Shown: positions 54,475 through 63,895, numbered from the stretch's first letter. The stretch: DNA of 64,000 nucleotides from CAWKAV01 sp963847735 (GCA_963847735.1 CAWKAV010000016.1:682001-746000); one strand, 5' to 3'. Numbers and translations: made by a program. Notes: generated from the sequence alone by a model not told the origin.

Positions 54475-56121
54475 ATGGCGGTAACGCCGGTTCAAAAATA
54501 CTTTCATAACTCGCCCCGTCGGCTGCTCACCTGGTATCTTTCTGTTCGCCTGGTCGTGGTCTGCTTCTTTCTGGGCGGAACGATCCTCTACCAGTTACAG
54601 CAAAAGGTTCTGGTTGCTTCATCGGTTGCTCTCTATCTGAGTGGGCTCGCCTTTGTTGTTGTCCTGCAGACGGCTCTGTCTGCGGTCATCCTGAGAAAAA
54701 TCACAAAATACAGATTCTTTATTAATGCACAGCTCAGCTGGGATTTGGTCTTTGTTGTCCTGATCATTTACCTGACGGGTGGTGTCGACAGTCTCTATTC
54801 CTTTTTATTCATCCTGATCATCATTGCCGCCAGCGTCTTCTGTCCGAGATCGCAGGTACTGGTGGTGGCCTCGGCTTCCTCCATTCTTTATGGCAGTCTG
54901 CTCGATCTTCAATATTACGGCTATTTGCCTCTTTTCAGTGGCCACAACCTATCGCAGAATCTGCATCATTACGATGTTTTTTACGCGGTTTTTTTACATG
55001 TTGGCGCCTTCTTTCTGACCGCCCTGTTAAGTGGCACCCTGGCAGAAAGATTGCGGCGCAGCGAAGAAGCTCGTGAAAAGAGGGAGATCGATTACGGCGA
55101 ACTCGAGCAGCTCAACCAGACAATTCTGGCCAACATGAACAGTGGTCTGATGGTCATTAACTCTGCCGGACGCATCCGTTCTTTTAATAGAGCGGCCAGC
55201 AAGATTACTGGCTACAATCTGGAAGATGTTTATAATCGCCCGATCGAAGCGATTTTCCCGGAATTCGACACTCTCGATCCAGGGTTTCGAAAGGGTATAG
55301 AACGTGGTGAGATATTATACCGGACCAAGGAGAAGGCCACACTCGTCCTGGGTTACTCAGCCAGCCAGGTTATGGATGGCAATAATGCCAGCCTTGGTTT
55401 GCTGATTGCTTTCCAGGATCTGACCGAGTTGAAAGCGCTTGAGGAACAACTCAAGCTTGCTGACCGACTGGCTGCGGTTGGCCGCCTTGCTTCGGGTATG
55501 GCTCATGAGATCCGCAATCCACTGGCTTCGATCAGTGGTTCGGTACAACTGCTTCTGGAAAATGAGCAGGTCAACAATGAAGACCGGCAACTGATGCGTA
55601 TTGTCGTCAAGGAGGCGGATCGCTTAAGCTCCTTGCTCAGCGACTTTCTGCTGTTCGCACGTCCGGCACCTTTGCAGGTGGCAGAGGTTGATATAGCAGA
55701 TCTATTTGATGAGCTGATTGCTCTGTTAAGTGCCAGCGGCCCATTTCAGGGCATGACGATCGAAAGGGCTTACCAGAGACCATGCCTGATGCAGGTTGAT
55801 CCCCAGAGGATGCATCAGGTTTTTTGGGATCTGTTCATCAACGCTGGTGAGGCGGCTGGACCTGAAGGCACGATAAGGATTGAAATTGATAGTTTGCATG
55901 GCAAGATCATCATCGAGGATACCGGTTCAGGAATTGCTGAAGAGGATCGGGATAAATTATTCGAACCGTTTTACACCACCAAGGACAGGGGCACCGGACT
56001 GGGCCTGGCCAATGTCTACGCCAATGTGGAGGCGCACCGTGGGCGTGTTTATGTTGAGTCTGGCAGCCTCGGTGGCGCGCGTTTTATTATTGAATTACCC
56101 GAACAATGCCGGGTGAGCTAA
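54475..56121 (+). CDS. pilS: Sensor histidine kinase PilS
   Basis: A 548-aa membrane kinase. About six hydrophobic segments lie in residues ~18-190. A PAS domain covers residues ~210-325 (ANMNSGLMVINSAGRIRSFNRAASKITGY). HisKA has the phospho-acceptor in LASGMAHEIRNPLAS, and HATPase has DTGSGIAEEDRDKL and GTGLGLANVYANVEAH. The position directly before the sigma-54 regulator pilR and pilA identifies it as the kinase that controls pilin expression; in Pseudomonas the membrane part senses pilin itself. Confidence 0.94.
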   Translation: MAVTPVQKYFHNSPRRLLTWYLSVRLVVVCFFLGGTILYQLQQKVLVASSVALYLSGLAFVVVLQTALSAVILRKITKYRFFINAQLSWDLVFVVLIIYLTGGVDSLYSFLFILIIIAASVFCPRSQVLVVASASSILYGSLLDLQYYGYLPLFSGHNLSQNLHHYDVFYAVFLHVGAFFLTALLSGTLAERLRRSEEAREKREIDYGELEQLNQTILANMNSGLMVINSAGRIRSFNRAASKITGYNLEDVYNRPIEAIFPEFDTLDPGFRKGIERGEILYRTKEKATLVLGYSASQVMDGNNASLGLLIAFQDLTELKALEEQLKLADRLAAVGRLASGMAHEIRNPLASISGSVQLLLENEQVNNEDRQLMRIVVKEADRLSSLLSDFLLFARPAPLQVAEVDIADLFDELIALLSASGPFQGMTIERAYQRPCLMQVDPQRMHQVFWDLFINAGEAAGPEGTIRIEIDSLHGKIIIEDTGSGIAEEDRDKLFEPFYTTKDRGTGLGLANVYANVEAHRGRVYVESGSLGGARFIIELPEQCRVS

Positions 56122-56137
56122 AGGAGTTGTTCCTGAT

Positions 56138-57541
56138 ATGAGTGCCGAGTCGAAGAAACATCGCATTTTGATTGTCGATGATGAAGAAAGCATGCGTGAA
56201 TTTTTGAGCATCATGCTGCACCGTGAAGGTTATCAGATTGACACCGCTATTGATGGTGCGCAGGCGGTCAACCATCTGCGAGATCATAGCTACGACCTGG
56301 TCATTTCCGATATAAAAATGCCTCGCATGACCGGTCTGGAGCTGCTGAATCATATCAAGGAGCGCACGCCGGAAACGGTTGTGCTGATGGTCACGGCATT
56401 CTCTTCAACCGACGAAGCTGTCGATGCCATGAAGCAGGGTGCTTACGATTACATCACCAAGCCGTTCCGGAATGAAGAGATTCGCCTGATCGTCAAGAAC
56501 GCCCTGGAGCGGCGAGAGTTGCGCCAGGAGAACCTTGCCCTCAAAGAAGAGCTGGGCAAGCGTTTCTCTTTCGAGGGTTTGATCGGCAAATCGAAAGCCA
56601 TGCAGGATGTCTTTACCATGGTGCGAAAGGTGGCTGCCAGCCCGGTCAAGGTGCTGGTCACTGGCGAATCCGGCACCGGCAAAGAGCTGGTGGCACGCGC
56701 CATCCATTATAACAGCGATCGCCGCGAGGGCCCGTTCGTGCCGATCAACTGTGGCGCTATTCCCGAGAATCTTCTGGAGAGTGAACTGTTCGGTCATGAA
56801 AAAGGAGCCTTCACCGGGGCTATTCGCCAGAAGCCAGGCCTGTTCGAAACGGCCTCTCACGGCACCATTTTCCTCGATGAAATTGGTGAATTGCCTCCTT
56901 CAATGCAGGTCAAGCTGTTGCGGGTCCTGCAGGAGAACGAGTTCCGCCGGGTGGGCGGCAACAAGGACATCCAGGCCAATGTGCGCGTTCTGGCGGCGAC
57001 CAATCGCCATCTTGAGGAGGCTGTCGCCGAAGGCCGTTTTCGCGAAGACCTCTACTACCGGTTCAATGTCATCCGCATCGATCTGCCGCCGCTGCGTCAA
57101 CGCCGCGAGGATATCCCGGTGATGATTGATTTCTTCTGGGAACGGTTTACCGGCCAGAAAGAACTGAAAGTCAACGATGATGCCATGCGGCGCCTGATTG
57201 ACTATCAGTGGCCGGGCAATGTCCGTGAACTCGAGAATGTCATAGAGCGGGCCACGGTCCTCGGACATGACAATGAAATCACCCTCGATTGTTTGCCTCC
57301 TAACCTGGTGACCGGCATGTCCACCTCAGTCACGCCCCTCACCGATATCCCCGAAACCGGTATGGACCTCGATGCCTACCTCGGTGAAATCGAGAAAGAA
57401 ATCCTCATCAAGGCCCTCGCCAAATCAGGGGGCGTACGCAAGTGTGCCGCAGGCCTGCTGGGGATTACCTTCCGCTCGATACGCTACCGTCTCGGCAAGT
57501 TTGATATTGAGGTTGAGGATAATGATGATAGTGAGGATTGA
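56138..57541 (+). CDS. pilR: Sigma-54-dependent response regulator PilR
   Basis: A 467-aa NtrC-family activator. The receiver has the phospho-acceptor in DLVISDIKMPRMTG. The AAA+ domain has Walker A GESGTGKE, GAFTGAI and GTIFLDEIGELPP. The C-terminal helix-turn-helix is KSGGVRKCAAGLLGITFRSIRYRL. It is 16 bases after pilS. Its target is almost certainly the sigma-54 promoter of pilA, 190 bases downstream. Confidence 0.95.
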   Translation: MSAESKKHRILIVDDEESMREFLSIMLHREGYQIDTAIDGAQAVNHLRDHSYDLVISDIKMPRMTGLELLNHIKERTPETVVLMVTAFSSTDEAVDAMKQGAYDYITKPFRNEEIRLIVKNALERRELRQENLALKEELGKRFSFEGLIGKSKAMQDVFTMVRKVAASPVKVLVTGESGTGKELVARAIHYNSDRREGPFVPINCGAIPENLLESELFGHEKGAFTGAIRQKPGLFETASHGTIFLDEIGELPPSMQVKLLRVLQENEFRRVGGNKDIQANVRVLAATNRHLEEAVAEGRFREDLYYRFNVIRIDLPPLRQRREDIPVMIDFFWERFTGQKELKVNDDAMRRLIDYQWPGNVRELENVIERATVLGHDNEITLDCLPPNLVTGMSTSVTPLTDIPETGMDLDAYLGEIEKEILIKALAKSGGVRKCAAGLLGITFRSIRYRLGKFDIEVEDNDDSED

Positions 57542-57619
57542 GTCAGTCCTGCCCTGAATGTCTGCTTTGAGCTGAGGCCAATTGGCCTTTGTAAAGGACT
57601 GACATCAAATGACCAATTT

Positions 57620-57645
57620 TGTCACCCTCACTGTCACTCTGTGTC
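57620..57645 (+). promoter_or_regulatory. Candidate PilR upstream activating sites
   Basis: Three TGTC words at 57620, 57632 and 57642, spaced 12 and 10 bases (about one helical turn). They lie 88-113 bases before the -24 box. An inverted TGACA is at 57599-57603. Tandem TGTC words are a feature of Pseudomonas PilR sites. Confidence 0.55.
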
Positions 57646-57730
57646 TGAGTATTGTTTGTTAGAAGTTTTTTTTGTCAGAGAAAAGCTCACAGATCATGTG
57701 AATTCAGGATGTTATGCTTTCCCCCAGGTT

Positions 57731-57747
57731 TTGGCACGGCGATTGCT
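57731..57747 (+). promoter_or_regulatory. Sigma-54 promoter of pilA
   Basis: TTGGCACG-GCGA-TTGCT, a full consensus match with GG at 57733-57734 and GC at 57745-57746. It lies 85 bases before the pilA ATG. The 290-base gap after pilR otherwise holds the palindrome AGGCCAATTGGCCT (around 57573) and the TGTC sites. Confidence 0.95.
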
Positions 57748-57831
57748 AAATGATATTGCACAGATTGTTAAGTTAGAGTTTTTGACAATATTTCACGGAC
57801 AAGGTGTCCACTTTACAAAAGGAGAAACATT

Positions 57832-58047
57832 ATGCTTAAGAAGTTCAGAAAGTCTGAAAAGGGTTTCACCCTGATCGAGCTGCTGATCGTTGTCGCGATC
57901 ATCGGCATCCTGGCTGCCATTGCCATCCCCCAGTTCTCTGCTTATCGTGCCAAGGCCTACAACTCGGCGGCCCAGAGCGATCTGCGTAACTTCAAGACGC
58001 AAATGGAATCGGCTTTTGCTGATGACCAGGCGTATCCAACAATCTAA
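57832..58047 (+). CDS. pilA: Short Geobacter-type type IV pilin (PilA-N)
   Basis: A 71-aa prepilin. A basic leader of 11 residues ends in Gly before the type IV cut site KG/FTLIELLIVV, giving a 60-aa mature pilin. It is almost only the N-terminal helix, without the C-terminal globular head of ordinary pilins. Aromatic residues in the mature chain are Phe1, Phe24, Tyr27, Tyr32, Phe43, Phe51 and Tyr57. From memory, Geobacter sulfurreducens PilA has the same set except at 43, which is not aromatic there. AAGGAGAAAC precedes the ATG. It is transcribed from a sigma-54 promoter and followed 23 bases on by the partner gene. Confidence 0.96.
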   Translation: MLKKFRKSEKGFTLIELLIVVAIIGILAAIAIPQFSAYRAKAYNSAAQSDLRNFKTQMESAFADDQAYPTI

Positions 58048-58070
58048 TTAAGGCAAGGGAGATATATACT

Positions 58071-58382
58071 ATGAAAAAGATGACTTTTAAAGCGGTTGTG
58101 ATCCTTGCCATTCTGGCCTTCTCGACCAACGCCTTTGCATTAGCGACGATCACCAATGCAAACCAGCTGACCATCGGTGGCAGCACTTTCAATCCCTCAA
58201 CACTTGTCACTCTCTCTATCGCATCTACTGCTACGGACTATGCGGCAATTTCCAAGCACCTGAACGGCAGCAAGGAGTATGGTACCCTGAGCTCTGGTTC
58301 GACCATTGAATCTCGTGACAAGGCTGTCGGTACGACGGTGACCGCTGTTAGTTCTTCAACAGCGCTGGGCGGCTCCTGGTAA
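58071..58382 (+). CDS. PilA-C / short pilin chaperone-like secreted protein
   Basis: A 103-aa exported protein with a Sec signal peptide cut after about AFA-LA (residue ~24). It is rich in Thr/Ser and beta-prone, with GGSTFNPSTLVTLSIASTA and ESRDKAVGTT, and has no type III pilin signal of its own. In Geobacter the gene next to the short pilin encodes the missing C-terminal pilin part (PilA-C, also called Spc), which stabilises PilA-N and forms heterodimers with it. Position, size and C-terminal pilin-like composition match. A strong terminator follows. Confidence 0.85.
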   Translation: MKKMTFKAVVILAILAFSTNAFALATITNANQLTIGGSTFNPSTLVTLSIASTATDYAAISKHLNGSKEYGTLSSGSTIESRDKAVGTTVTAVSSSTALGGSW

Positions 58383-58410
58383 CCTCAGTTTCGCCAAAGT
58401 AAAAACTTGA

Positions 58411-58446
58411 AAAAGAGGGTTGATTTCAATCAACCCTCTTTTTATT
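58411..58446 (+). terminator. Terminator after the pilin pair
   Basis: AAAAGAGGGTTGAT pairs with ATCAACCCTCTTTTT around TTCA. The T-tract runs into TTTTTATT. Confidence 0.93.
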
Positions 58447-58498
58447 ATGGGCTGCGTATGTATTGAGTGTAGGTCATGTTCTTTGGGAGGTTTGTGCC

Positions 58499-59290
58499 TT
58501 GTGGTCACTCTTTCTTGTCAGTTTTAAAGGAGTTTTTCGCGACCGGGTCTTTCAGGGAATTCTGCTCACGGCAGTTGCCTTTCTGATCATTCCGGCGCTG
58601 AGCATGCTCTCAATGCGGCAGGTCGCCACCCTTTCCCTGACCCTGTCTCTTTCTCTGTTATCCTTTATATTGTTACTGCTCGCGGTTTTTTTGGGCGGGA
58701 CTTCACTCTGGAAGGATATCGAACGCCGCTACACCTTCAGTGTGCTCGGCTTGCCACTCTCACGCACGACCTACATGCTGGGAAAATTCTCGGCGATTGC
58801 CGGCTTTTTGCTACTGGTTGCCGTTTTCCTCGGCAGCGTCTCAATTGCCGTTTCTCTTTATGTCGCCGGGCAATATCCTCCTGATCGGCCCATCTCCTGG
58901 GATAACGTTGTTCTCTGTATTCTTTTTGACGTGATGAAATATTCGTTGCTGGTCGCTTTTGCCTTTTTGTTTTCGACGGTGAGTACCTCATTTTTTCTGC
59001 CGGTCTTCGGCACGATCGCCATTTTTCTGATCGGTGGTGCCAGTCAGCAGGTTTATGATTTTTTACAGACACCGAACGCACAGACCTTGCCGGTGTTCTT
59101 GCAGAAAATTGCCAATATTCTTTACTACATTGTTCCTAACTTCAGTGCCTTCGATCTAAAGGTCCATGCCATCTATGGTGTTCCTGTCTCAATGCCGGGG
59201 TTGTTGTTGACGACCGGATATTTCTTTTTCTATCTCACTGTCCTTCTTGCTCTTGCTGCCATCTGCTTTTGCCGCAGGGAACTGCAATGA
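58499..59290 (+). CDS. ABC-2-type transporter permease
   Basis: About 263 aa with six hydrophobic segments. RDRVFQGILLTAVAFLIIPALS, the long helix LSLSLLSFILLLLAVFLGGTSLW, and DIERRYTFSVLGLPLSRTTYMLGKF are typical of ABC-2 permeases (a cytosolic amphipathic stretch between helices 2 and 3). The start TTG at 58499 is chosen for GGGAGG 8 bases upstream; an earlier in-frame TTG at 58463 lacks such a site. It overlaps the next gene by 4 bases (ATGA), and the cognate ATPase is two genes on. It probably exports or assembles something linked to the pilus or envelope. Confidence 0.85.
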   Translation: MWSLFLVSFKGVFRDRVFQGILLTAVAFLIIPALSMLSMRQVATLSLTLSLSLLSFILLLLAVFLGGTSLWKDIERRYTFSVLGLPLSRTTYMLGKFSAIAGFLLLVAVFLGSVSIAVSLYVAGQYPPDRPISWDNVVLCILFDVMKYSLLVAFAFLFSTVSTSFFLPVFGTIAIFLIGGASQQVYDFLQTPNAQTLPVFLQKIANILYYIVPNFSAFDLKVHAIYGVPVSMPGLLLTTGYFFFYLTVLLALAAICFCRRELQ

Positions 59291-60140
59291 AGAAGGTCGC
59301 ACTTCTTCTCGTTAGCGTTATCCTGTACCTTGTCGGTTCTTGGCCCTTTTACCGATTATCTGCATAACAAACCCTTTGCCGAAAAGTTGGGAACGGTTCC
59401 ACATCCCGGTATCATGACTCTGCTTGCTGGTGACCAGGACCAATCGGTGGCTGCCTGGCTGGTGGTGAAAGTCATCCTTTATTTCGGAAGCCTGGTCGAA
59501 GAATTCCAGAAGAAGGTTTACATCCCACCGGATTACCAGGCGATGCACGCGGCCCTTGAAACCGCTGTCAGGCTCGATCCCTATAACATGGACGCTTATT
59601 ACTTTGCCAACGCGATCCTGGTCTGGGATGCTGATGAGGTCCGCCTGGCTAATCGTCTCCTTGAATACGGCATGCAGTATCGCACCTGGGACTGGTATCT
59701 GCCTTTCTTTGCCGGTTTCAACTATGCTTATTTCCTGAAAGATTTCGAACGGGCCGCCCATTATTACCAACGAGCCTCAGAGTTGAGCGGGTCACCCCTC
59801 TACGCCAAATTGTCCGGCCGTTATCTCTACGAGGCGGGTCAAACCAGGCTGGCGGTTGCTTATCTTGATACCCTGGTCAAGGGAACCAGGAATCCTGCTG
59901 TCAAGCAGACATTTGAGATACGTCTGAAAGCTTTGCGTCAAGTTCTGCTAATCGAAACGGCCATAGAGAGCTATAAAAAAGAAACGGGCAAGCAGCCGGA
60001 TTCCATTGTCGTTCTTTTACAGACAGGGATACCTCTCAACAGAACCTGTTGATCCCTATAATGGCACCTTTTACCTCGATTCCGAGGGGAAGGTGCGCAC
60101 CACCAGTAACTTTGCCCACAAACAGGCGGTTGATAACTGA
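59287..60140 (+). pseudogene. TPR-type exported protein, two frameshifts
   Basis: The gene opens at the ATGA overlap with the permease gene: MKKVALLLVSVILYL, a signal/anchor segment. It shifts frame near 59330 into VLGPFTDYLHNKPFAEKLGTV and a long helical-repeat body (HAALETAVRLDPYNMDAYYFANAIL, RAAHYYQRASELSG, LYEAGQTRLAVAYLDTL). It shifts again near 60035-60042 into EPVDPYNGTFYLDSEGKVRTTSN, ending at 60140. Both shifts fit one extra base. Repaired length is about 283 aa. The body resembles TPR proteins and the C terminus a pseudopilin-like DPY.G.FYLD block. It lies between the permease and ATPase genes of one ABC system. Confidence 0.75.
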
Positions 60141-60198
60141 TGCTATGGGCGTGATGACTTGTTTTGCTGAAGCTTTTTAAATAAGGATGATCTGGAAA

Positions 60199-61083
60199 AT
60201 GTATGCAATAGAGACGGACAGCCTTTATAAATCTTACCGACGGAGGCAACGGTTCAAGATCGAGAAGGTCGATGCACTGCAGGATCTCTCCCTGCGAGTC
60301 GGGTCGGGCGAGGTGTTCGGCTTCCTTGGTCCGAACGGCGCCGGGAAAAGCACCATGATCAAGATCCTTGTCGGTCTGATCCGACCCAGCAGCGGTATGG
60401 CAAAACTCCTTGGTCAGGATGTGAATTCAAACCTTGCACGCCGCAAGGTCGGTTATCTTCCCGAGAACCCGGCTTTTTATGATTATCTGAACGCATGGGA
60501 GTACATGCTTTTCGTTGGTGGACAATTTGGCCTGGATCAAGCCACTCTCAAATACAGGGCAGAAGAAACACTAAAATTACTCAAACTCTGGGATGTGAAA
60601 AAAAGGCGGATTCGTACTTACAGTAAAGGCATGGTGCAGAGGCTCGGACTGGCTCAGGTTCTGGTCCACGAGCCGGACATTTATATCTTGGATGAGCCGA
60701 TGAGTGGTCTTGATCCATTGGGCAGGGCGCTGGTCAAACAGATCATCATGGATCTGAAGAACAAGGGTAAAACAGTATTTTTCAGTACCCACATCACGTC
60801 TGATGTCGAACTGATCTGTGATCGGGTCGGCATCATCAAGCAAGGTCGCCTGCTGATTGTGGCCGATGTTGCGTCGATTATTAGCGAAGGTGTCACAGGT
60901 TATCAGCTTCACTTCAGGTTGAAGGGAGACATATCGGATTCAGAGAAATACGTCGAGAAAGAGCGGCTCGCTGCTTTTTTGAGTGAGGCAGAAGCCTTCG
61001 GCTGGCAGGTTTCTCTGGTTGAACCCAGAAGGAAGAATCTCGAGGATTTTTTCCTGGACACCATAAAGAGCGCAAATGTTTAA
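60199..61083 (+). CDS. ABC transporter ATP-binding protein
   Basis: About 294 aa. Walker A GPNGAGKST, Q-loop GYLPENP, signature YSKGMVQRLGLAQ, Walker B IYILDEPMSGLDP, and the switch His in FFSTHITSD are all present. The C-terminal ~80 residues form the regulatory tail common in ABC-2 exporters. The ATG at 60199 is preferred (AAGGA 11 bases upstream); the ATG at 60187 is an alternative. The permease is at 58499-59290. It overlaps the next gene's start by 8 bases. Confidence 0.94.
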   Translation: MYAIETDSLYKSYRRRQRFKIEKVDALQDLSLRVGSGEVFGFLGPNGAGKSTMIKILVGLIRPSSGMAKLLGQDVNSNLARRKVGYLPENPAFYDYLNAWEYMLFVGGQFGLDQATLKYRAEETLKLLKLWDVKKRRIRTYSKGMVQRLGLAQVLVHEPDIYILDEPMSGLDPLGRALVKQIIMDLKNKGKTVFFSTHITSDVELICDRVGIIKQGRLLIVADVASIISEGVTGYQLHFRLKGDISDSEKYVEKERLAAFLSEAEAFGWQVSLVEPRRKNLEDFFLDTIKSANV

Positions 61084-63034
61084 AACTGGGAATCAACTGC
61101 GTCTCATCTGCCTGCTGGTTTTCCTGTTGTTCAGTCCAACTCTTTTCGCGGAACTGAGCCTGATTGATGACCAGGACGCCTACAACTACTGGAATTGCCT
61201 TTCAGGTATCGGCATTAAAGATATTTTTATGCCGGGAAGTGAGGGGGCCGCCTACTATCGGCCATTGATTACGGTCAGTTACCTCTGGGATAAATACGTC
61301 TGGTTGCTCGACACGCGCTTGATGCATCTGGACAATATCCTCTTTCACATGGCCAACAGCCTGCTGGTCTACTGGCTGACCTGGCTGCTGTTACCGATGG
61401 AAAAACGCCAGAACAGTCTCGTGCCACTTTCGGCGGCACTCCTCTTCGGTCTTCACCCGATTACCGTAGAATCGGTGGCCTGGATTTCAGGGCGTACTGA
61501 TGTTATGGCCGGGACATTTCTTCTGCTCGGGGCCATTTTTTTTCTCAAATTCAAGTTCGGACGACGGCGATGTCATCTTGCCCTGTCCTTTCTTCTTTCT
61601 GTTCATCGGCCTGCTGTTCAAAGAAGTTGTGCTCGGATTCTTTATCGCGATCTATTTCCTTCTGCGGGCTCGAGAAGATCCGGGATGATCAGAATCGTAG
61701 CCTTTTAGGCTTCTCAAGTGAACTCAGCAGGGACATGATCGCTTTTCTCTGTTTTTCAAGTGCGGCAATTGCTGTTGCTCATGTTTACTTTCGAAGTGTG
61801 GCCGGTCTTCCTGCTTGGGATCGTGTATTACCTCTGTCCGGATTTCCAGATGTTTGGTCAACGCAGGGCTTCTGATTGGCTGTTTGGCTATTTACGCCAG
61901 ATCATGGTGTCTTTGCTTGGCATTGGTACGGCGATTGGACTTTTCTTTGCTATCAGGAAAATCGCGTATGAGTCTGATATTAACAAGATTCCACAGACCC
62001 TCAATCTTATTTTCCAGGATATTCCCCACACTTTTCGCACTTACTTTGGCGCCTGCGGTTTTTACGTTAAAAAGTTTTTTCTGCCCCTGCCTCTCAATGT
62101 TGCGATTCGTGAAGTCGATCCTCTCTACCAGTTTGCCGGTGTGCTGGTATTTTTCTTCTGTCTCTACCTGATCCGGCGCAGAACGGTGTTGGCGGCGCTT
62201 TTCTTAACCGGAGTCCTCATGTTTGTGCCTGCACTGCCTCTTTCAATGGGGACCGTGGCCTGGACGGCCTATGCGGAGCGGTATATCTATATTTCCACGG
62301 CCATCTGGTCGGTCGTAGTGGTACTATGGGTCTCCAACTGGAGCTTGCTTCGTCATAGGAATCCCTGGTTGATTACATCGACATGCGTTCTGTTATTAGG
62401 GATAGGTGCCGTGTCCTTCGACCGTTGCTTGACCTGGCAGACCAACCGGGCTCTTTTCCATGATACGGTGCAGAAGGAGCCGCACTTCAAGTTGATGCGC
62501 AATGTCTACATGATCAGTCTGATCCTTGACGGCGAATATGACGCAGCACGTGTCCAGTATCAGAAAGGCAGCTCAATTCCGAGCATCAGTTATGAAGATT
62601 ACCTGGACCTCAACATGGCCGCGATTCTGGTCGCTGAGGGCAAGCATGCAGAGGCACTTGACCTGTATGAATTGATTGTTGAAAAAAGTCACGGCAAGTC
62701 AGAAAACGCCTTTGTTCAGATGATCAGGCTTTTGCGCTCCCTGATTGGTGAACCGGACTATTCATCCCCGGACATTTATGCCAGAATCATTAAATATAAT
62801 GAAGGCCTCTATGCGCTCAGCAGTGAGCCTTACCTTTTATACCAGACGGGTAAAGACGCTATAAGTGCGGGCGAGAAGGCTCTGGCTCGCCAATATTTTT
62901 CAAAGGCTCTTGAACATCTGCCTGCTGACAGTCAATATAGGGGCTTTGCTGAAAGACTGCTCGCCGAACTTCAGCCTGTGTCATCTGAAAAACTTCTCCC
63001 CGGGGCTGTAGAAGTACTGGTCCCGGAGGGCTAA
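61076..63034 (+). pseudogene. Large membrane protein with C-terminal helical repeats, three frameshifts
   Basis: Family-like sequence runs through three frames and back to the first. 61076 to ~61560 covers DQDAYNYW...YYRPLITVSYLWD, HLDNILFHMANSLLVYWL and LFGLHPITVESVAWISGRTDVMAG. ~61560 to ~61670 covers FFFLFIGLLFKEVVLGFF. ~61670 to ~61800 covers LCFSSAAIAVAHVYFRSVAG. ~61870 to 63034 is the rest of the membrane part and a TPR-like tail (LNMAAILVAEGKHAEALDLYELIV). Three single-base insertions account for it; repaired length is about 651 aa. The N half resembles the GT-C-like membrane domain of Tmtc-type proteins. Enzymatic activity is unproven. Confidence 0.72.
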
Positions 63035-63043
63035 AGAGTATTC

Positions 63044-63895
63044 ATGCCTGCACTCGCCTCAGATTATCTGAAACTCCTAAGAACAAGTCACTGGCTGAAA
63101 AATGCCATGTTGTTGTTCCCCCCGGTTCTGAGCGGAGTGATTCTGCAGCCCGGTGTTTGGGCTCAAGGTATTATCCCGCTCACGGCCTTTTGTTTTGCCT
63201 CCAGCGCCACCTATATTTTCAATGACATTATGGACCGGGACAGCGATCGGTTTCATCCCCGGAAAAAAGTACGAGCGATCGCTGCAGGCAGAATCTCCAT
63301 CAAATCTGCTGTCATCGCCTGTCTCGTTCTGACCGTGCTGGCGTTGGCCCTTGGTTCTAAAGTGAGTGGCATGTTCTTTCTGCTGCTGTTGCTTTATCTC
63401 GGGATATTCACCGCATACTCATTGTTGCTCAAAGATATTCCGATCATTGACCTGTTCTGTATTTCGTCCGGATTCATTTTGCGCCTCTATGCCGGCGGAG
63501 AAGCGTTCGGAGTTATCATCTCAGAATGGCTCTTCCTGAGTGTTTTCTTGCTGTCGATCTTTTTGAGTACCGGTAAGCGCCTTGGTGAACGCAAGTCCCT
63601 GGGTGAGGAGGCTGCAGGTCATCGCAAGTCTCTTGGCAGCTATCCAGACGGGTTTTTGGATGGGACCATGTTCATGACAGGTGCGGCGGTCCTGGTCACC
63701 TATACCATTTACGTCATTACGACCAATACCTTGGTTTTGACTGTGCCGTTGTGCTGTTTCGGTCTGCTGCGCTTCATGTTTCGCGTCCAATCGGGGGACA
63801 GTGGCGACCCGACTGAATCTCTCCTGAATGACATGCCCCTTTTTGTGACGGGGATTCTTTGGGCCATCATGATTTTTATCGGCATTTATTTGTGA
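63044..63895 (+). CDS. UbiA-family prenyltransferase, decaprenyl-phosphate phosphoribosyltransferase-like
   Basis: A 283-aa membrane enzyme with about eight helices. The first Asp-rich motif is NDIMDRDSDRFHPRKKVRAIAAGRIS, and LKDIPIIDLFCISSGFILRLYAGG covers the second conserved region. The NDxxDxxxDxxHPxK pattern is that of the subgroup that transfers phosphoribose to polyprenyl phosphate, as in mycobacterial arabinan precursor synthesis, rather than of ubiquinone UbiA. GGAGGGC precedes the ATG region, and it follows the membrane/TPR gene by 9 bases. A lipid-linked sugar supply for a glycosylation system next door is a reasonable inference. Confidence 0.85.
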   Translation: MPALASDYLKLLRTSHWLKNAMLLFPPVLSGVILQPGVWAQGIIPLTAFCFASSATYIFNDIMDRDSDRFHPRKKVRAIAAGRISIKSAVIACLVLTVLALALGSKVSGMFFLLLLLYLGIFTAYSLLLKDIPIIDLFCISSGFILRLYAGGEAFGVIISEWLFLSVFLLSIFLSTGKRLGERKSLGEEAAGHRKSLGSYPDGFLDGTMFMTGAAVLVTYTIYVITTNTLVLTVPLCCFGLLRFMFRVQSGDSGDPTESLLNDMPLFVTGILWAIMIFIGIYL

